Shown here piece by piece: positions 43,101 through 49,853 of a DNA stretch of 64,000 nt; within the stretch, counting starts at the first letter, position 1, and each line of letters begins with the position of its first letter. Under the pieces are notes generated by a model that worked only from the letters and a program-made list of their open reading frames with translations, searched no databases and was not told where the DNA came from. The stretch comes from a virus, in IMG/VR virus record IMGVR_UViG_3300025913_000021, positions 85,261 through 149,260 of that record; one strand, given 5' to 3'. The position numbers and the translations under genes were made by a program.

Positions 43101-44407
43101 ATCCGCCGCGCCACGTCGCCGCGCGAGAACTTGGCGAAGTCCTCCTGCATGCGCTGGAACTCGGCCAGCGCCTGCGGCACCTGCTCGTACTGCTCCGGGG
43201 TGAGCGACTTCCCCGGGGCCAGCACGGAACCGACGGACGCCCGAATCGTCTCGGCCCGCACCGTGCCAGGCAGTCGCTCCAGGTCACGGAAGCGCGGGTC
43301 ACCGGCCAGCTCCTCCAGGCCGCGCCGACCGATGAGCTGCTGTACGCGCTGGAGATCACGGCTGCCCTGGATGCCGACGCGCTGCTCGGACGCGGTGACG
43401 ACATCCTGGCGAACCTGGTTCAGGCCACGGCTGTTGCTGACGACCCGCTCGAAGTAGCCCTCGAAGGTCTCGCCGGGGTTGATCCGGTTGCTGACGATGC
43501 GCGGCTGCGTCTCGCCGGGCACGAGGTACGAGCCGGGCCGAGCCGGGGCGCTGAACTGCGAGCGCTCCAGCGTGGTCGCCTTGGCCTTGGCCTCGGCCGC
43601 GTCGCGCTGCGCCTGGTGTGCCGCGTCGCGCACCGGGGCCTGTGCAGCCTCCTGGACACCGGCAGCGGCCAGGATCGTCTGGATCTGCGCCGGGTTGATC
43701 CCGATGCCGCCCGTGCCGCCACCCGGGATGATGATGTTGTTCTGCTGGAAGCGGCCTTCCTCCATGCCCTTGGTGGTGGTCCGCGTCTGCACCGTGAGGG
43801 TGCGGATCACCTGCCCGAGGTTCTTGAGGGCGTCGGCGCTGTCCGTCGCGTTGCGCGCCAGCGTGGCGTTGATGTCCGCGACGCGCTTGACCGCGTTGCG
43901 CGCCGCGTCGCCGTCTGCGGTGGCCTTGGCCAGCGTGCTCTGCGTCTGGCGTACCTTGGCCGGGCTCAGCTCCTCGTCGCGGACCTGCGGGATGTTGCGC
44001 CGCTGGGCGTCGATGACGCGCTGCTGCTCGGGGGTGTAGCCCTGCGCATTGACCTGCTGCTTCTGGCGCTGCGCGGCCGAGCGACTGGCCGCAGCCGAGC
44101 GGGTGACGACATCGAGCGCTTCGGTGAGGTCGCGGCTCAGTGTGCCGAGCGAGTTGACGATCTTCGAGAACTGACCGGAGATCTGGTCGCCGATCGTTTC
44201 GAGCTTGCCCGCCGCCTGATCGAGCTGGCTGAACATGCCACCGAGCGGGTTGCCCGCTCGCATGTTGCCGACGGTCTCGTCGTACTTGAGCAGCGCCTCG
44301 GTGAGCGCGTTGATCTGCCGAACACCGGGGGCCAGTTCGCCCGAGAGGGACTTGGAGAAGGACTCGGCGTTGCTGCCGAACTCAAGGAAGAAGTCGTTGT
44401 TCGGCAT
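37124..44407 (-). CDS. Tail tape measure protein
   Basis: 2427 residues of mostly Ala/Gln/Arg-rich helix (coiled coils at both ends). A tape-measure core at about 890-1250 contains MVGFSLVFEGFDKLKELV, then LDANGISAGNLRQDFQNI, SELSGTLKTT and similar. Two hydrophobic stretches (about 1550 and 1590-1610: LLAIFGAPVLG, IGGLVGGPLGAALGAIGG) could contact the membrane. Using about 1.5 A per residue, the tail would be near 360 nm, long for a siphovirus. Preceded by the frameshifted chaperones and followed by the distal tail genes. Confidence 0.93.
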   Translation of the reverse strand: MPNNDFFLEFGSNAESFSKSLSGELAPGVRQINALTEALLKYDETVGNMRAGNPLGGMFSQLDQAAGKLETIGDQISGQFSKIVNSLGTLSRDLTEALDVVTRSAAASRSAAQRQKQQVNAQGYTPEQQRVIDAQRRNIPQVRDEELSPAKVRQTQSTLAKATADGDAARNAVKRVADINATLARNATDSADALKNLGQVIRTLTVQTRTTTKGMEEGRFQQNNIIIPGGGTGGIGINPAQIQTILAAAGVQEAAQAPVRDAAHQAQRDAAEAKAKATTLERSQFSAPARPGSYLVPGETQPRIVSNRINPGETFEGYFERVVSNSRGLNQVRQDVVTASEQRVGIQGSRDLQRVQQLIGRRGLEELAGDPRFRDLERLPGTVRAETIRASVGSVLAPGKSLTPEQYEQVPQALAEFQRMQEDFAKFSRGDVARRISENPMETFAFAPEARRADVFGTVGDYRKQVARYDEETQGPGAGYRAQAESIVAAGRQARQDIIGAYRDLDPSRSVRPEAGPVIGDTGREARVKDTAAEYDAMVEQAKAEARAAREAAGLPAGGGGGRPPKPPKPPTTGSNSEQPEEEPEQRPSLEQTVANRRQKVDRLRNQYEQAYGAGEDVSGLTSKLANAMRRLEAAENKLAAATEEQATVAESSITGSARRSSGRVRGTPFELTDNIRTFADSLQQGTREIIEATRAALPGLTGSARTNAIERAGTALRNDPAFASLGGNLSLQRQTLGTLLQLPRGGATNTALGQVYARGGGSSALAGLGAVAPVERTTTATNQSSAAMERYRSVLEQTAGASAEMQRAQLALFQAEERVRALTEAETTDVIKLATAQRELIAAQAGVERVTRAEQPRSLGTQVFGQQGFGAGQLRHIGLGLENMVGFSLVFEGFDKLKELVHDGLEAQAAFARLQASLDANGISAGNLRQDFQNISAETATPLEHVIEAASELSGTLKTTADIRFGAEVAAQLANISQGTLTAKDAAVGLRDVVAAYGDTWQQSGLTMQQGIKQTGDDIARLSQLTGVNVKDITEGTTQIAQEARDFGLSQRQASTIAAYVAQGTGQSGEQSASQTSRLLSSLYNTRTQETLQRVLKPTNSAGLSIAQQFQSGDIGGVLQELIGQYGHLNDASKQAIAGLMGTGIQARAFAALIGGGANAVKALNGELDSNNALSNQNQRYLQTISGRIKQLDEDFQNLGSELQRIGAFDALGALAMTLDDILKIINKVSGALSNFADHDYFGIPTREALHLAIALGEVAAVWKFVGAGAGSRLVLGSGVGRRLFGNITPRNADEIAAAQAAGSENVPAARYRFRDIARGAGTSRFGLRRPVGVVEDQAAATNTVRSAEERQIVSTTETLGVMDTAARTAAETLNVLSGAARTAAASEEEVVVANRVATTGGAIGAAEQGALFPISRAGAYQPTLFGGGAVGAGTQAAEREAAQVAAQTEGQMLLPLAFRNPTTGRFATPGQVASADAQRIASAEGALPGMTRAELQAMNAGRSGGLLPFPAGAAEEEALATGAGAGFGARLGKFGKLGAAAPLLAIFGAPVLGQAISGGQSAGSGARGFAGSLAESITMGAGIGGLVGGPLGAALGAIGGTAFGGVSAVLDARKFNNAQTSVASNNAYYKLFDQVVGGFAKGSAGDKASRGQGFKDQLPKLGSAEAVEAFQTKVRKQIESERDKIQTAGGNSKEAQAKISADIDRLETTLQTAAQHRIAAIKGFNKIDVLNSQQIDDLQSALGTVGQLNPETLTTQREAIQNLLKAGTLSPGSKAYKDVLAAAGIDQGQAGQVGRTTDGKYGYYDAGGNFHSMLRQATQTGPAVAGSTRDNNTQSSGIQSTLPGQAPAGAPTIYNPKGERSPGALSQQRLLKALRDGYNESIKQANTILESIGKPDQKSQAAFDKAQAQLKAGLEGLQGVNQQIYQNPIQEFTNRAGLRASLSGTGGDVGGVHFGAGTGGAVADLRRANTAIEKYNKTLTHDDPQYWANIAQIEQNKQQIAQLQNQAAYNANNLIIASSNDALTKANATLANAQLKLKQDLASGASADQIGQDKAAVGAGNLGVAQANQQVTQARYGIAVAQNRNAIAKGQAQLNQVLQAEASARGGTLADQATLLQAQQQEIAIRQQIADAIEAQKESALAARAAVARFHGDDVRAATLDLSKAEDAYRYAVEQYGKNSKEARDAYTSVITSKSAQYDAVTQQIEAGLDLQIQQLNARGVGQGSDLGQAAAGVSLQKAQVDLNRYLKKGGKKGTSEYDKLYGAVIAAQRNQFDVALQAQLDTLDFQKETYQITGAQEIAALQQILKNKQLTLAEQRSITLKIKSLQSGIREQLTQGGLNIPSDIKLPTAYDVRRSLGAGFGGTGTQANIVNNNQQASITVNQTLPTSAMAKAVAAQVISLINQQTGQQVRANSASPRNVPVGRR

Positions 44408-44494
44408 CGACCCGCCCTGCTCCTATCTCCGTTCGCCCACTGTTCCTGAGTCCATGCCGTGCAGTTCCAGTTCCTCGTACTCCTTCGGCAACGA

Positions 44495-45636
44495 TCACTT
44501 TCGGAAGTAGTCGGCCAGCTCGTTGCCCATCATCGAGTTGTCCGTGCCGTCCTCGTCGTCGTCACTGCCCGGCGAGTCGAACTTCATCTTGTCCTCGTGC
44601 CGCTTCTTGATCACCTTGAACCATTCGTTCACGGCCTCGGTGTCATCCCACAGCGCCTCGGGCGGGATCTCGTCCTCGACGTAGTTCTCGAACCAGTTCA
44701 GCACCGCGAGGCCGTGGTTGATCGCCTCCTGGAGAGGCCAGGGCACGTCCTCTATTCGATCGACTCCACGGGGGTAGAGGATTCGGAAATCTCCGGCTCT
44801 GCGGGCGGCTCCGATGAGTCCGAGGAAGGTGCCGCCCCCTGCGAGTTTTTTGCTTCACCGGAGTCCGTGACGAAGGTCGCGAGCTTGTCGCTCAGCGCAT
44901 CTTGCAGCTCCTGCGGCTGCCTGCGCATGTCCTCGGTGTCCTCGAAGTACAGCTCGTTGTGGTCCTCGTCGTCGCGGCAGGCGTAGAACAGCATCCACAG
45001 CTCGTAGGCGTCCATGAACGCCGCCGTGCCCGCCTGGTCGGCACGCTTCTCGTAGGCGCGCTTCTCCAGCTCCGAACGCGGCATGAGCTTCATCGCCTCG
45101 TTGGCGCTCTCCCGCAGCTCGCGGGCCCGCTCGGTGACCTGGCGACCGAACTCCTCGTCGCGCTTCATCAGCGGCTGCCACTCCGGGTCGTCCTTCGGAG
45201 CACCCGCCTCCTGGAACTGCCGCATGGCGTCCCGCAGTGCGTTGAAGTCCTCCCACTCGGGCTCCTTGAGCACGTCGCGACGCGCCTCGGACAGCCGGTC
45301 GGACTCGTCGAGGTCGATCACGTAATCGACGAGACCGTCCATCGAAAGCTGCGCGACGAAGGCACGGACGTTGATCCATTCCTTCGACTCGGTGTCCTTG
45401 CTGGCCACGAGGGTGCGGGCCCGAGCTGCCTGGGCCTCACGCACGACCTGCTCGCGCTGCAAGGGGTTGGCCGGACAGACCCAGATCTTCATGTCGTCCG
45501 GCTGGGCCTCGGCCTCGGACTCCCGGATGATCGGGACGCCATCAGGCCCGGCTGTGAAGTAGACGTAGGAGCCCCTGTCGAACAGAGCCTCCAGGCGACG
45601 GCGCTTTTCGATGCGCGTCAGTTTGTTCCTGCTCAT
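44495..45636 (-). CDS. Tail assembly chaperone, frameshifted (gpGT-type)
   Basis: The upstream ORF reads through A AAA AAC (44851-44845) by a -1 shift into the frame that ends at 44495. The shifted frame is open from the site through EDVPWPLQEAIN and the rest of the 44495 ORF, giving a product of about 380 residues (264 + 116). This is the known lambda G/GT arrangement: the shifted product interacts with the tape measure and tube proteins. The shift region carries no stop between. The GTG at 44746 is therefore probably not a separate start. Confidence 0.85.
44752..45636 (-). CDS. Tail assembly chaperone (gpG-type)
   Basis: 294 residues, zero-frame product. Helix-rich and acidic (EEFGRQVTERARELRESANE), with N-terminal RIEKRRRLEALFDRG and a Ser/Glu/Pro-rich end. 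The slippery site lies 30 codons before its stop. It folds the tail tube proteins and tape measure, as in lambda. Confidence 0.82.
   Translation of the reverse strand: MSRNKLTRIEKRRRLEALFDRGSYVYFTAGPDGVPIIRESEAEAQPDDMKIWVCPANPLQREQVVREAQAARARTLVASKDTESKEWINVRAFVAQLSMDGLVDYVIDLDESDRLSEARRDVLKEPEWEDFNALRDAMRQFQEAGAPKDDPEWQPLMKRDEEFGRQVTERARELRESANEAMKLMPRSELEKRAYEKRADQAGTAAFMDAYELWMLFYACRDDEDHNELYFEDTEDMRRQPQELQDALSDKLATFVTDSGEAKNSQGAAPSSDSSEPPAEPEISESSTPVESIE
44845..44851 (-). promoter_or_regulatory. Programmed -1 frameshift site
   Basis: The heptamer A AAA AAC sits exactly in the zero-frame phase (GCA AAA AAC). In the -1 frame the next codons continue without a stop to 44495. Confidence 0.82.
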
Positions 45637-45682
45637 GGCCAGACTCCATCCATCAGATCCGCTTCCAGTTCCTCACCACGTC

Positions 45683-45710
45683 GCGGGGGCCAGCCGAAGC
45701 CAGCCCCCGC
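45683..45710 (-). terminator. UUCG-loop terminator after the major tail gene
   Basis: 12-bp stem (GCGGGGGC plus wobble pairs) closed by a C(UUCG)G tetraloop on the minus strand, 20 nt after the stop. Likely to reduce transcription into the chaperone genes, a usual way to make more tail tube than chaperone. Confidence 0.75.
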
Positions 45711-45730
45711 GCGCAGTGTCGAGCGAGTCG

Positions 45731-47065
45731 TCAGTTCGGGACGACGGTGTTGCTGGAGCCCGGGAGGCCCTGGAGCTGAGCCAGGGTCGCCGCGCCCTTG
45801 ATGATGTAGATCAGGCCCTTGTCGGACGTGTAGGTCACGTCCGACGTGAGCTTCTGGCTGACCCGACCCTCGTAGCCCGGGATGGTGAAGCGCGCATCCG
45901 GGATGAAGATCGTCTTGAGCACCGCGCCCTGGGCAACGTGCGAGGTGCCGCCCGAGGCCGGGTTGAGCAGCTCGACGATGATCGGGACGGTCACCGAGGA
46001 CTGCGGGCCGATGATGTCGGTCGTCGGCACGCCGGTGATCTGGTACAGCTTGTCGAACAGCGCCTGCACCGTGATGGCCTTGAGGCCGATCGTGCCCGTC
46101 ACGTCCGGCGGGTCGATGTAGTCACGGTTGACGGCGTGGGCGTCGCCGAACTCGTAGTCGTTGTCGAGCGTGACACGCCAGTTCGCCTCGAAGGACTGCA
46201 CGTCGTGCCACTTGTGGCTGATGTTCAAGCCACCGACCTTGACCCGGATGTCACGGCCACGGATCGCCGCAGGCTTCACCGAGAGGTCCGAGTGGACCAC
46301 CTGCGGATAGGTCACCGAGATGGGCGTGTCCGTCGCCGTCTCGTTGGCACCGAACGTGATCCGGATGACCGAACCGTTCGCCGGAGCCGACGTGAAGGTG
46401 ACACCCGTCTCGGTGTCGGTGAAGTCCACGTCCCGGCGCTGACGCTTGCCGTCCACCGAGACGTTCAGGGCGAACTGCGACTGCCCCTGCTCGGTGTAGA
46501 GCAACGCCTTGAGCGCGACCGGAGTCGCGTCAGCCGTCTGGAACTGGAACGTGGTGGTGGTGCCGTCGCCGTCGTACACCGCCAGGAACGGCACGCCGGG
46601 GACGTAGTAGATCGAGTCCCCGCGCAGGGTGTAGTTCTCCCCTGCGTTGGCCTGGAGACCGTACTGGTACTGCACGGACTCCAGGCTGAGCTGCGGAACG
46701 GCCACGCCTCGGACGACGCTGTACTGCCCTTGCGCCGTCTTGAAGGGCGAGATGATGTCGGCGGGGATCGCATCCGCGAGGGAATAGACCGCGCCGGGGG
46801 TGGTGCCGTCACCGAGTGGATGATCGGTGTCGTTGTCGGGCCGGACTGCACCCGTCAGGAGAGCTTCCACCTGCGTGCCCACGTCCAGCACGTCGAGAGT
46901 GAAGCTCAGGTCCGGAACATCCCGGACGATGCCGACGCTCTGGTAGTTCCCCAGCTCGTAGACACGATCCTGCGGGATGTTCAGGTTGCCCGCGCCACCC
47001 GTCTGGATCCGATCGACGATGAACTGGTTCATCGCGTGAAGGATCTGACCTGCCCTGATAGCCAT
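45731..47065 (-). CDS. Major tail (tube) protein
   Basis: 444 residues. A beta-rich protein with bacterial Ig-like character: VGIVRDVPDLSFTLDVLDVGTQV, VEALLTGAVRPDN, FLAVYDGDGTTTTFQF and RVTLDNDYEFGDAHAVNRDY. The position just before the chaperone/tape measure genes and a strong terminator after it fit the tail tube protein. The extra middle (about 150-240) may be a decoration domain. Confidence 0.72.
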   Translation of the reverse strand: MAIRAGQILHAMNQFIVDRIQTGGAGNLNIPQDRVYELGNYQSVGIVRDVPDLSFTLDVLDVGTQVEALLTGAVRPDNDTDHPLGDGTTPGAVYSLADAIPADIISPFKTAQGQYSVVRGVAVPQLSLESVQYQYGLQANAGENYTLRGDSIYYVPGVPFLAVYDGDGTTTTFQFQTADATPVALKALLYTEQGQSQFALNVSVDGKRQRRDVDFTDTETGVTFTSAPANGSVIRITFGANETATDTPISVTYPQVVHSDLSVKPAAIRGRDIRVKVGGLNISHKWHDVQSFEANWRVTLDNDYEFGDAHAVNRDYIDPPDVTGTIGLKAITVQALFDKLYQITGVPTTDIIGPQSSVTVPIIVELLNPASGGTSHVAQGAVLKTIFIPDARFTIPGYEGRVSQKLTSDVTYTSDKGLIYIIKGAATLAQLQGLPGSSNTVVPN

Positions 47066-47135
47066 GTCTCTGCCTCCTCTCTTGGGCCATCGGTAGACCG
47101 GTTAGGCGGATTCCCCTTGCGGGCCCCTCAGCACC

Positions 47136-47753
47136 TCAACGGAAGATCCGTCTAGCTTCATCGGTCAGCCGAGTGCGCAGTTCGACGTAGCCCGCCGCGC
47201 CGCCGTCGCCGATGAAGTGCTTGCCCTTGATCTCGCGCCGGATGCGCTTGCGCCGACGCCGTGCCGCAGCGACCGCCTGCGCGTTCAACTCGCTGGCGTA
47301 GTAGAGCTGCTCGCTGTGCACGCCGCGCTGCGCACGCGACGGGGCAGCACCCGGGCCGCTGGCCCAGTAGAGGTTCGCACTGATCGTGCGGCCCACCTGG
47401 GAGCGCACGGTGATGGAGCCGCGCGGGTTGAGGATCGCCGCGCTCTGACCGGTCCCGATCTCCTGGATGAGCGCGTAGAACGGCAGCCGAGCCAGCTCGA
47501 ACTCGATGCCGCCACCGGTCGCGGTGCGGATCCAGGAGATCTCCGAGGCGAAGGCCCCGCTGGTGCTCAGTCGTCCAGGACGCGTGGGCGCTGGCGGTCG
47601 GCCGGACAGGCGCGAGACGAAGCGCTGTCGGGACACGGCCGTCGCGGTCGCGGCAGCCGCTTGTTCGGCGGCTGGGATCGCGGAGCGGAACTTCTGCGCC
47701 TGTGCGTAGGCGTTCAGGAACCGTTTGGCCTTCGCGCTGAGGACGACCGGCAT
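47136..47753 (-). CDS. Head-tail connector / tail completion protein
   Basis: 205 residues, Arg/Ala-rich with a basic C-terminus (ARRRRKRIRREIKGK). It starts at ATG 47753 in a TGATG overlap. Its place between connector genes and the major tail gene fits the neck (HK97 gp10-like) region; I recognise no decisive motif. Confidence 0.58.
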   Translation of the reverse strand: MPVVLSAKAKRFLNAYAQAQKFRSAIPAAEQAAAATATAVSRQRFVSRLSGRPPAPTRPGRLSTSGAFASEISWIRTATGGGIEFELARLPFYALIQEIGTGQSAAILNPRGSITVRSQVGRTISANLYWASGPGAAPSRAQRGVHSEQLYYASELNAQAVAAARRRRKRIRREIKGKHFIGDGGAAGYVELRTRLTDEARRIFR

Positions 47754-47926
47754 CAGTTGTTGAAGGTGTCGGCCACGTGCACCAGTGGCACCAGGATCCA
47801 GAACAGCAGACCGAGGGCCACGAAGTTCATGGGGGTGGGCCGACCCTGCGGTCGGCGGCTGATGATGACCTCGACCAGGAAGCTGAGCGCCCCGAGGATG
47901 AGCATGATGAGCGTGAACAGACGCAT
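47753..47926 (-). CDS. Small two-helix membrane protein, 57 aa
   Basis: ATG 47926 follows AGGGAGAAAC. Two transmembrane segments are visible: LFTLIMLILGALSFLVEVII (about 3-22) and FVALGLLFWILVPLVHVA (about 35-52), separated by a basic-polar loop. The stop overlaps the downstream start. A membrane protein inside the connector gene set is unusual; it may be a lysis- or entry-related protein. No family recognised. Confidence 0.6.
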   Translation of the reverse strand: MRLFTLIMLILGALSFLVEVIISRRPQGRPTPMNFVALGLLFWILVPLVHVADTFNN

Positions 47927-47944
47927 GTCCGTTTCTCCCTTGGA

Positions 47945-48205
47945 CTAGACGCTCTGGTCGAGCCGCTCGTTCACGGCCTTGAGCAGCGTGATCAGCTCGT
48001 CGTTGTGGAGCGACCCAACGTCGCTCTTGAACAGGTCCAGTGCCGAGTCGTGGTAGCTGTTCAGCGCATCGAGCACGAGCTGACGAAACTTGCGCTGCTG
48101 TTCCTGGTCCAGCTTCGGGAAGATCTCACGCTCGGCATACCCGAGAATCGAGCCCAAAGCACGGTCCCGACGTGCCTTGAGGAACTGCTTCACCGGGATG
48201 CTCAT
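47945..48205 (-). CDS. Hypothetical helical protein, 86 aa
   Basis: A short helical protein (KQFLKARRDRALGSILGYA, QEQQRKFRQLVLDALNSYH). ATG 48205 is in an ATGA overlap. Conserved in position in neck regions, but function unknown. Confidence 0.65.
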   Translation of the reverse strand: MSIPVKQFLKARRDRALGSILGYAEREIFPKLDQEQQRKFRQLVLDALNSYHDSALDLFKSDVGSLHNDELITLLKAVNERLDQSV

Positions 48206-48753
48206 GGCTGCATGACCGTCCTGCCTCCGTCTACGAAGTCCCGCACGATCAACTCACCGAAGAACAGGTGATGCTCGTACGGCACCGCGTCCTGTGGTGC
48301 ACGCGCCCACTGCCACGAATCGACCTCCATCATGCGAACCAGGGGCGGGGTTGCGTGGTTGTAGTCGTACAGCGCCACGTAGGGCGCGTTGGTGAGCCCG
48401 TCGTAGCGGTCGGACAGGTCGCTGAACACGGCCAGTCCGGTGTCGTCGTCCTGGGCGTAGAAGCCGAAGTTGAACCGGTGCTGACGCGTCAGGTCGCCGC
48501 CCAGCTCCCACTCGCCGATCGCGCTCGGGTCACCGTTGTCGATGACCAGCGTGTTCACGTGCACCTCGTCCTGCACGTAGATCTGGAACTCCGGGAAGAA
48601 CTCCTTGACCGTGAAGGGGAACTCCAGGTCGGCGCTCGTCCAGCCGGTCGCCTGGAGCGTGGCCCGCAGGTCGTTGAACACGCTGGAACGCACCATGCGC
48701 GAGCGCCAGCGGACGAAGCCGCCGACGCCACCGTCGATCACCGTGTCGGTCAT
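48202..48753 (-). CDS. Neck protein, 183 aa
   Basis: ATG 48753 is in an ATGA overlap; the longer frame upstream is a shadow. Beta-rich sequence (VKEFFPEFQIYVQDEVHVNTLV, YVALYDYNHATPPLVRMMEV), compatible with a tail-terminator or head-tail joining protein. Role inferred by position. Confidence 0.62.
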   Translation of the reverse strand: MTDTVIDGGVGGFVRWRSRMVRSSVFNDLRATLQATGWTSADLEFPFTVKEFFPEFQIYVQDEVHVNTLVIDNGDPSAIGEWELGGDLTRQHRFNFGFYAQDDDTGLAVFSDLSDRYDGLTNAPYVALYDYNHATPPLVRMMEVDSWQWARAPQDAVPYEHHLFFGELIVRDFVDGGRTVMQP

Positions 48754-49214
48754 GCCGTGGTCACCTCGACGCCCTTGCGGAAGCAGACCAGCGTGTAGAC
48801 CGTCACCGGCCCGAGCCCGACGCTCTGCATCTCCTGGATGAGATACCGACGCCCGGCCAAATTCACTTCGATGGCTTCTCGGACCTGGGCGTACTGCTCG
48901 TCGAGGAGGGTGAGGGTTGCTCGGGTCTGCCAGAGAGTGCCGACGAGCCCCGTCTCGTTCGTGGTATCCGTCGCGAACTCCACGGCACACGGGACCTGTA
49001 CTGGCTCCGGCGCGGAGCGGGTTGGCTTGATCCGTACGTCAATGGGCTTCCCTTCGGAGTCCAGCAACGTGCCTTCGGGGTAGGCGAGCGTCTCGGGGAA
49101 GAAGAACGTCGGCCGCTCCTCCACCGGCACCGGCAGCCCCATGATCATCGTGTTGAGGATGTTGGTGCGGAAGGTGTCGGCGTCGAAGCCGCTCAGGATG
49201 GGGGAATCTGCCAT
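48750..49214 (-). CDS. Head-tail connector, 154 aa
   Basis: The sequence mixes beta strands and helix (LTLLDEQYAQVREAIEV, YLIQEMQSVGLGPVTVYTLV). ATGA overlap into the next gene. Position suggests a stopper/adaptor of the neck. Confidence 0.6.
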   Translation of the reverse strand: MADSPILSGFDADTFRTNILNTMIMGLPVPVEERPTFFFPETLAYPEGTLLDSEGKPIDVRIKPTRSAPEPVQVPCAVEFATDTTNETGLVGTLWQTRATLTLLDEQYAQVREAIEVNLAGRRYLIQEMQSVGLGPVTVYTLVCFRKGVEVTTA

Positions 49215-49810
49215 CAGACGATCCCCGATGGGTCAATCGCGTCGAGCACGTTCGAGCCGATGGCCGAGAGGTACCAGTCGTAGAGGTAGCCCGAGTAGCT
49301 CGACGGGCTGGCCGAGCGCACCGAGAAGGCGTCGATGACGTGCACGTCCTGGTTGTAGGTGCGCAGGAACAGCAGCCGCTGACGCACCGCTTGCAGCTCC
49401 TTGAGCATCTCGACCAGGAGGTTGGCCGAGAAGTCCTGCTCGAACTCGACCGGCCCGGCCTTCGCGCGCAACCGGCTCGACTGCACCATGAGCTGATTGC
49501 GAATGATCTTGATGCCCGCGTAGAGGATCACCAGCGCGATCTCGGGCCGCGAGATGTCCATCGTCGGGTCGAAGGGGGTCGGCGTGTAGTCGGTCTCGCC
49601 CGCCACCACCTCTGGGTCGTTGACGGGCAGGATGATGCCGTTCGCGTCGCACGAGAACGGCTCCATGAAGCCGTCGAGACGCACCTCCCAGAAGGCGTCG
49701 GCCAGGTAGCCGACCATCACGTCGTCACTGACCGTGCTGAACATCGTCGAGCCCGGGGGCGCGACCTCGCGCCGCAGCGCATCCACGTAGTCGGACAGGT
49801 CAACGGCCAT
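49214..49810 (-). CDS. Head-tail adaptor, 198 aa
   Basis: Helix-rich protein beginning MAVDLSDYVDALRREV, with a long C-terminal helix (ANLLVEMLKELQAVRQRLLFL). Adaptor-like proteins of HK97-fold phages start in this way. Inferred from position in the neck cluster. Confidence 0.6.
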   Translation of the reverse strand: MAVDLSDYVDALRREVAPPGSTMFSTVSDDVMVGYLADAFWEVRLDGFMEPFSCDANGIILPVNDPEVVAGETDYTPTPFDPTMDISRPEIALVILYAGIKIIRNQLMVQSSRLRAKAGPVEFEQDFSANLLVEMLKELQAVRQRLLFLRTYNQDVHVIDAFSVRSASPSSYSGYLYDWYLSAIGSNVLDAIDPSGIV

Positions 49811-49853
49811 GCTTGACCATCGGCGTGGTTCGACCGCCGCTTGAGGATCGACG

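Noticed and set aside
44495-44746. Separate 83-residue gene with GTG start
   Set aside because: The frame continues upstream to a slippery heptamer; better explained as the -1 extension of the chaperone.
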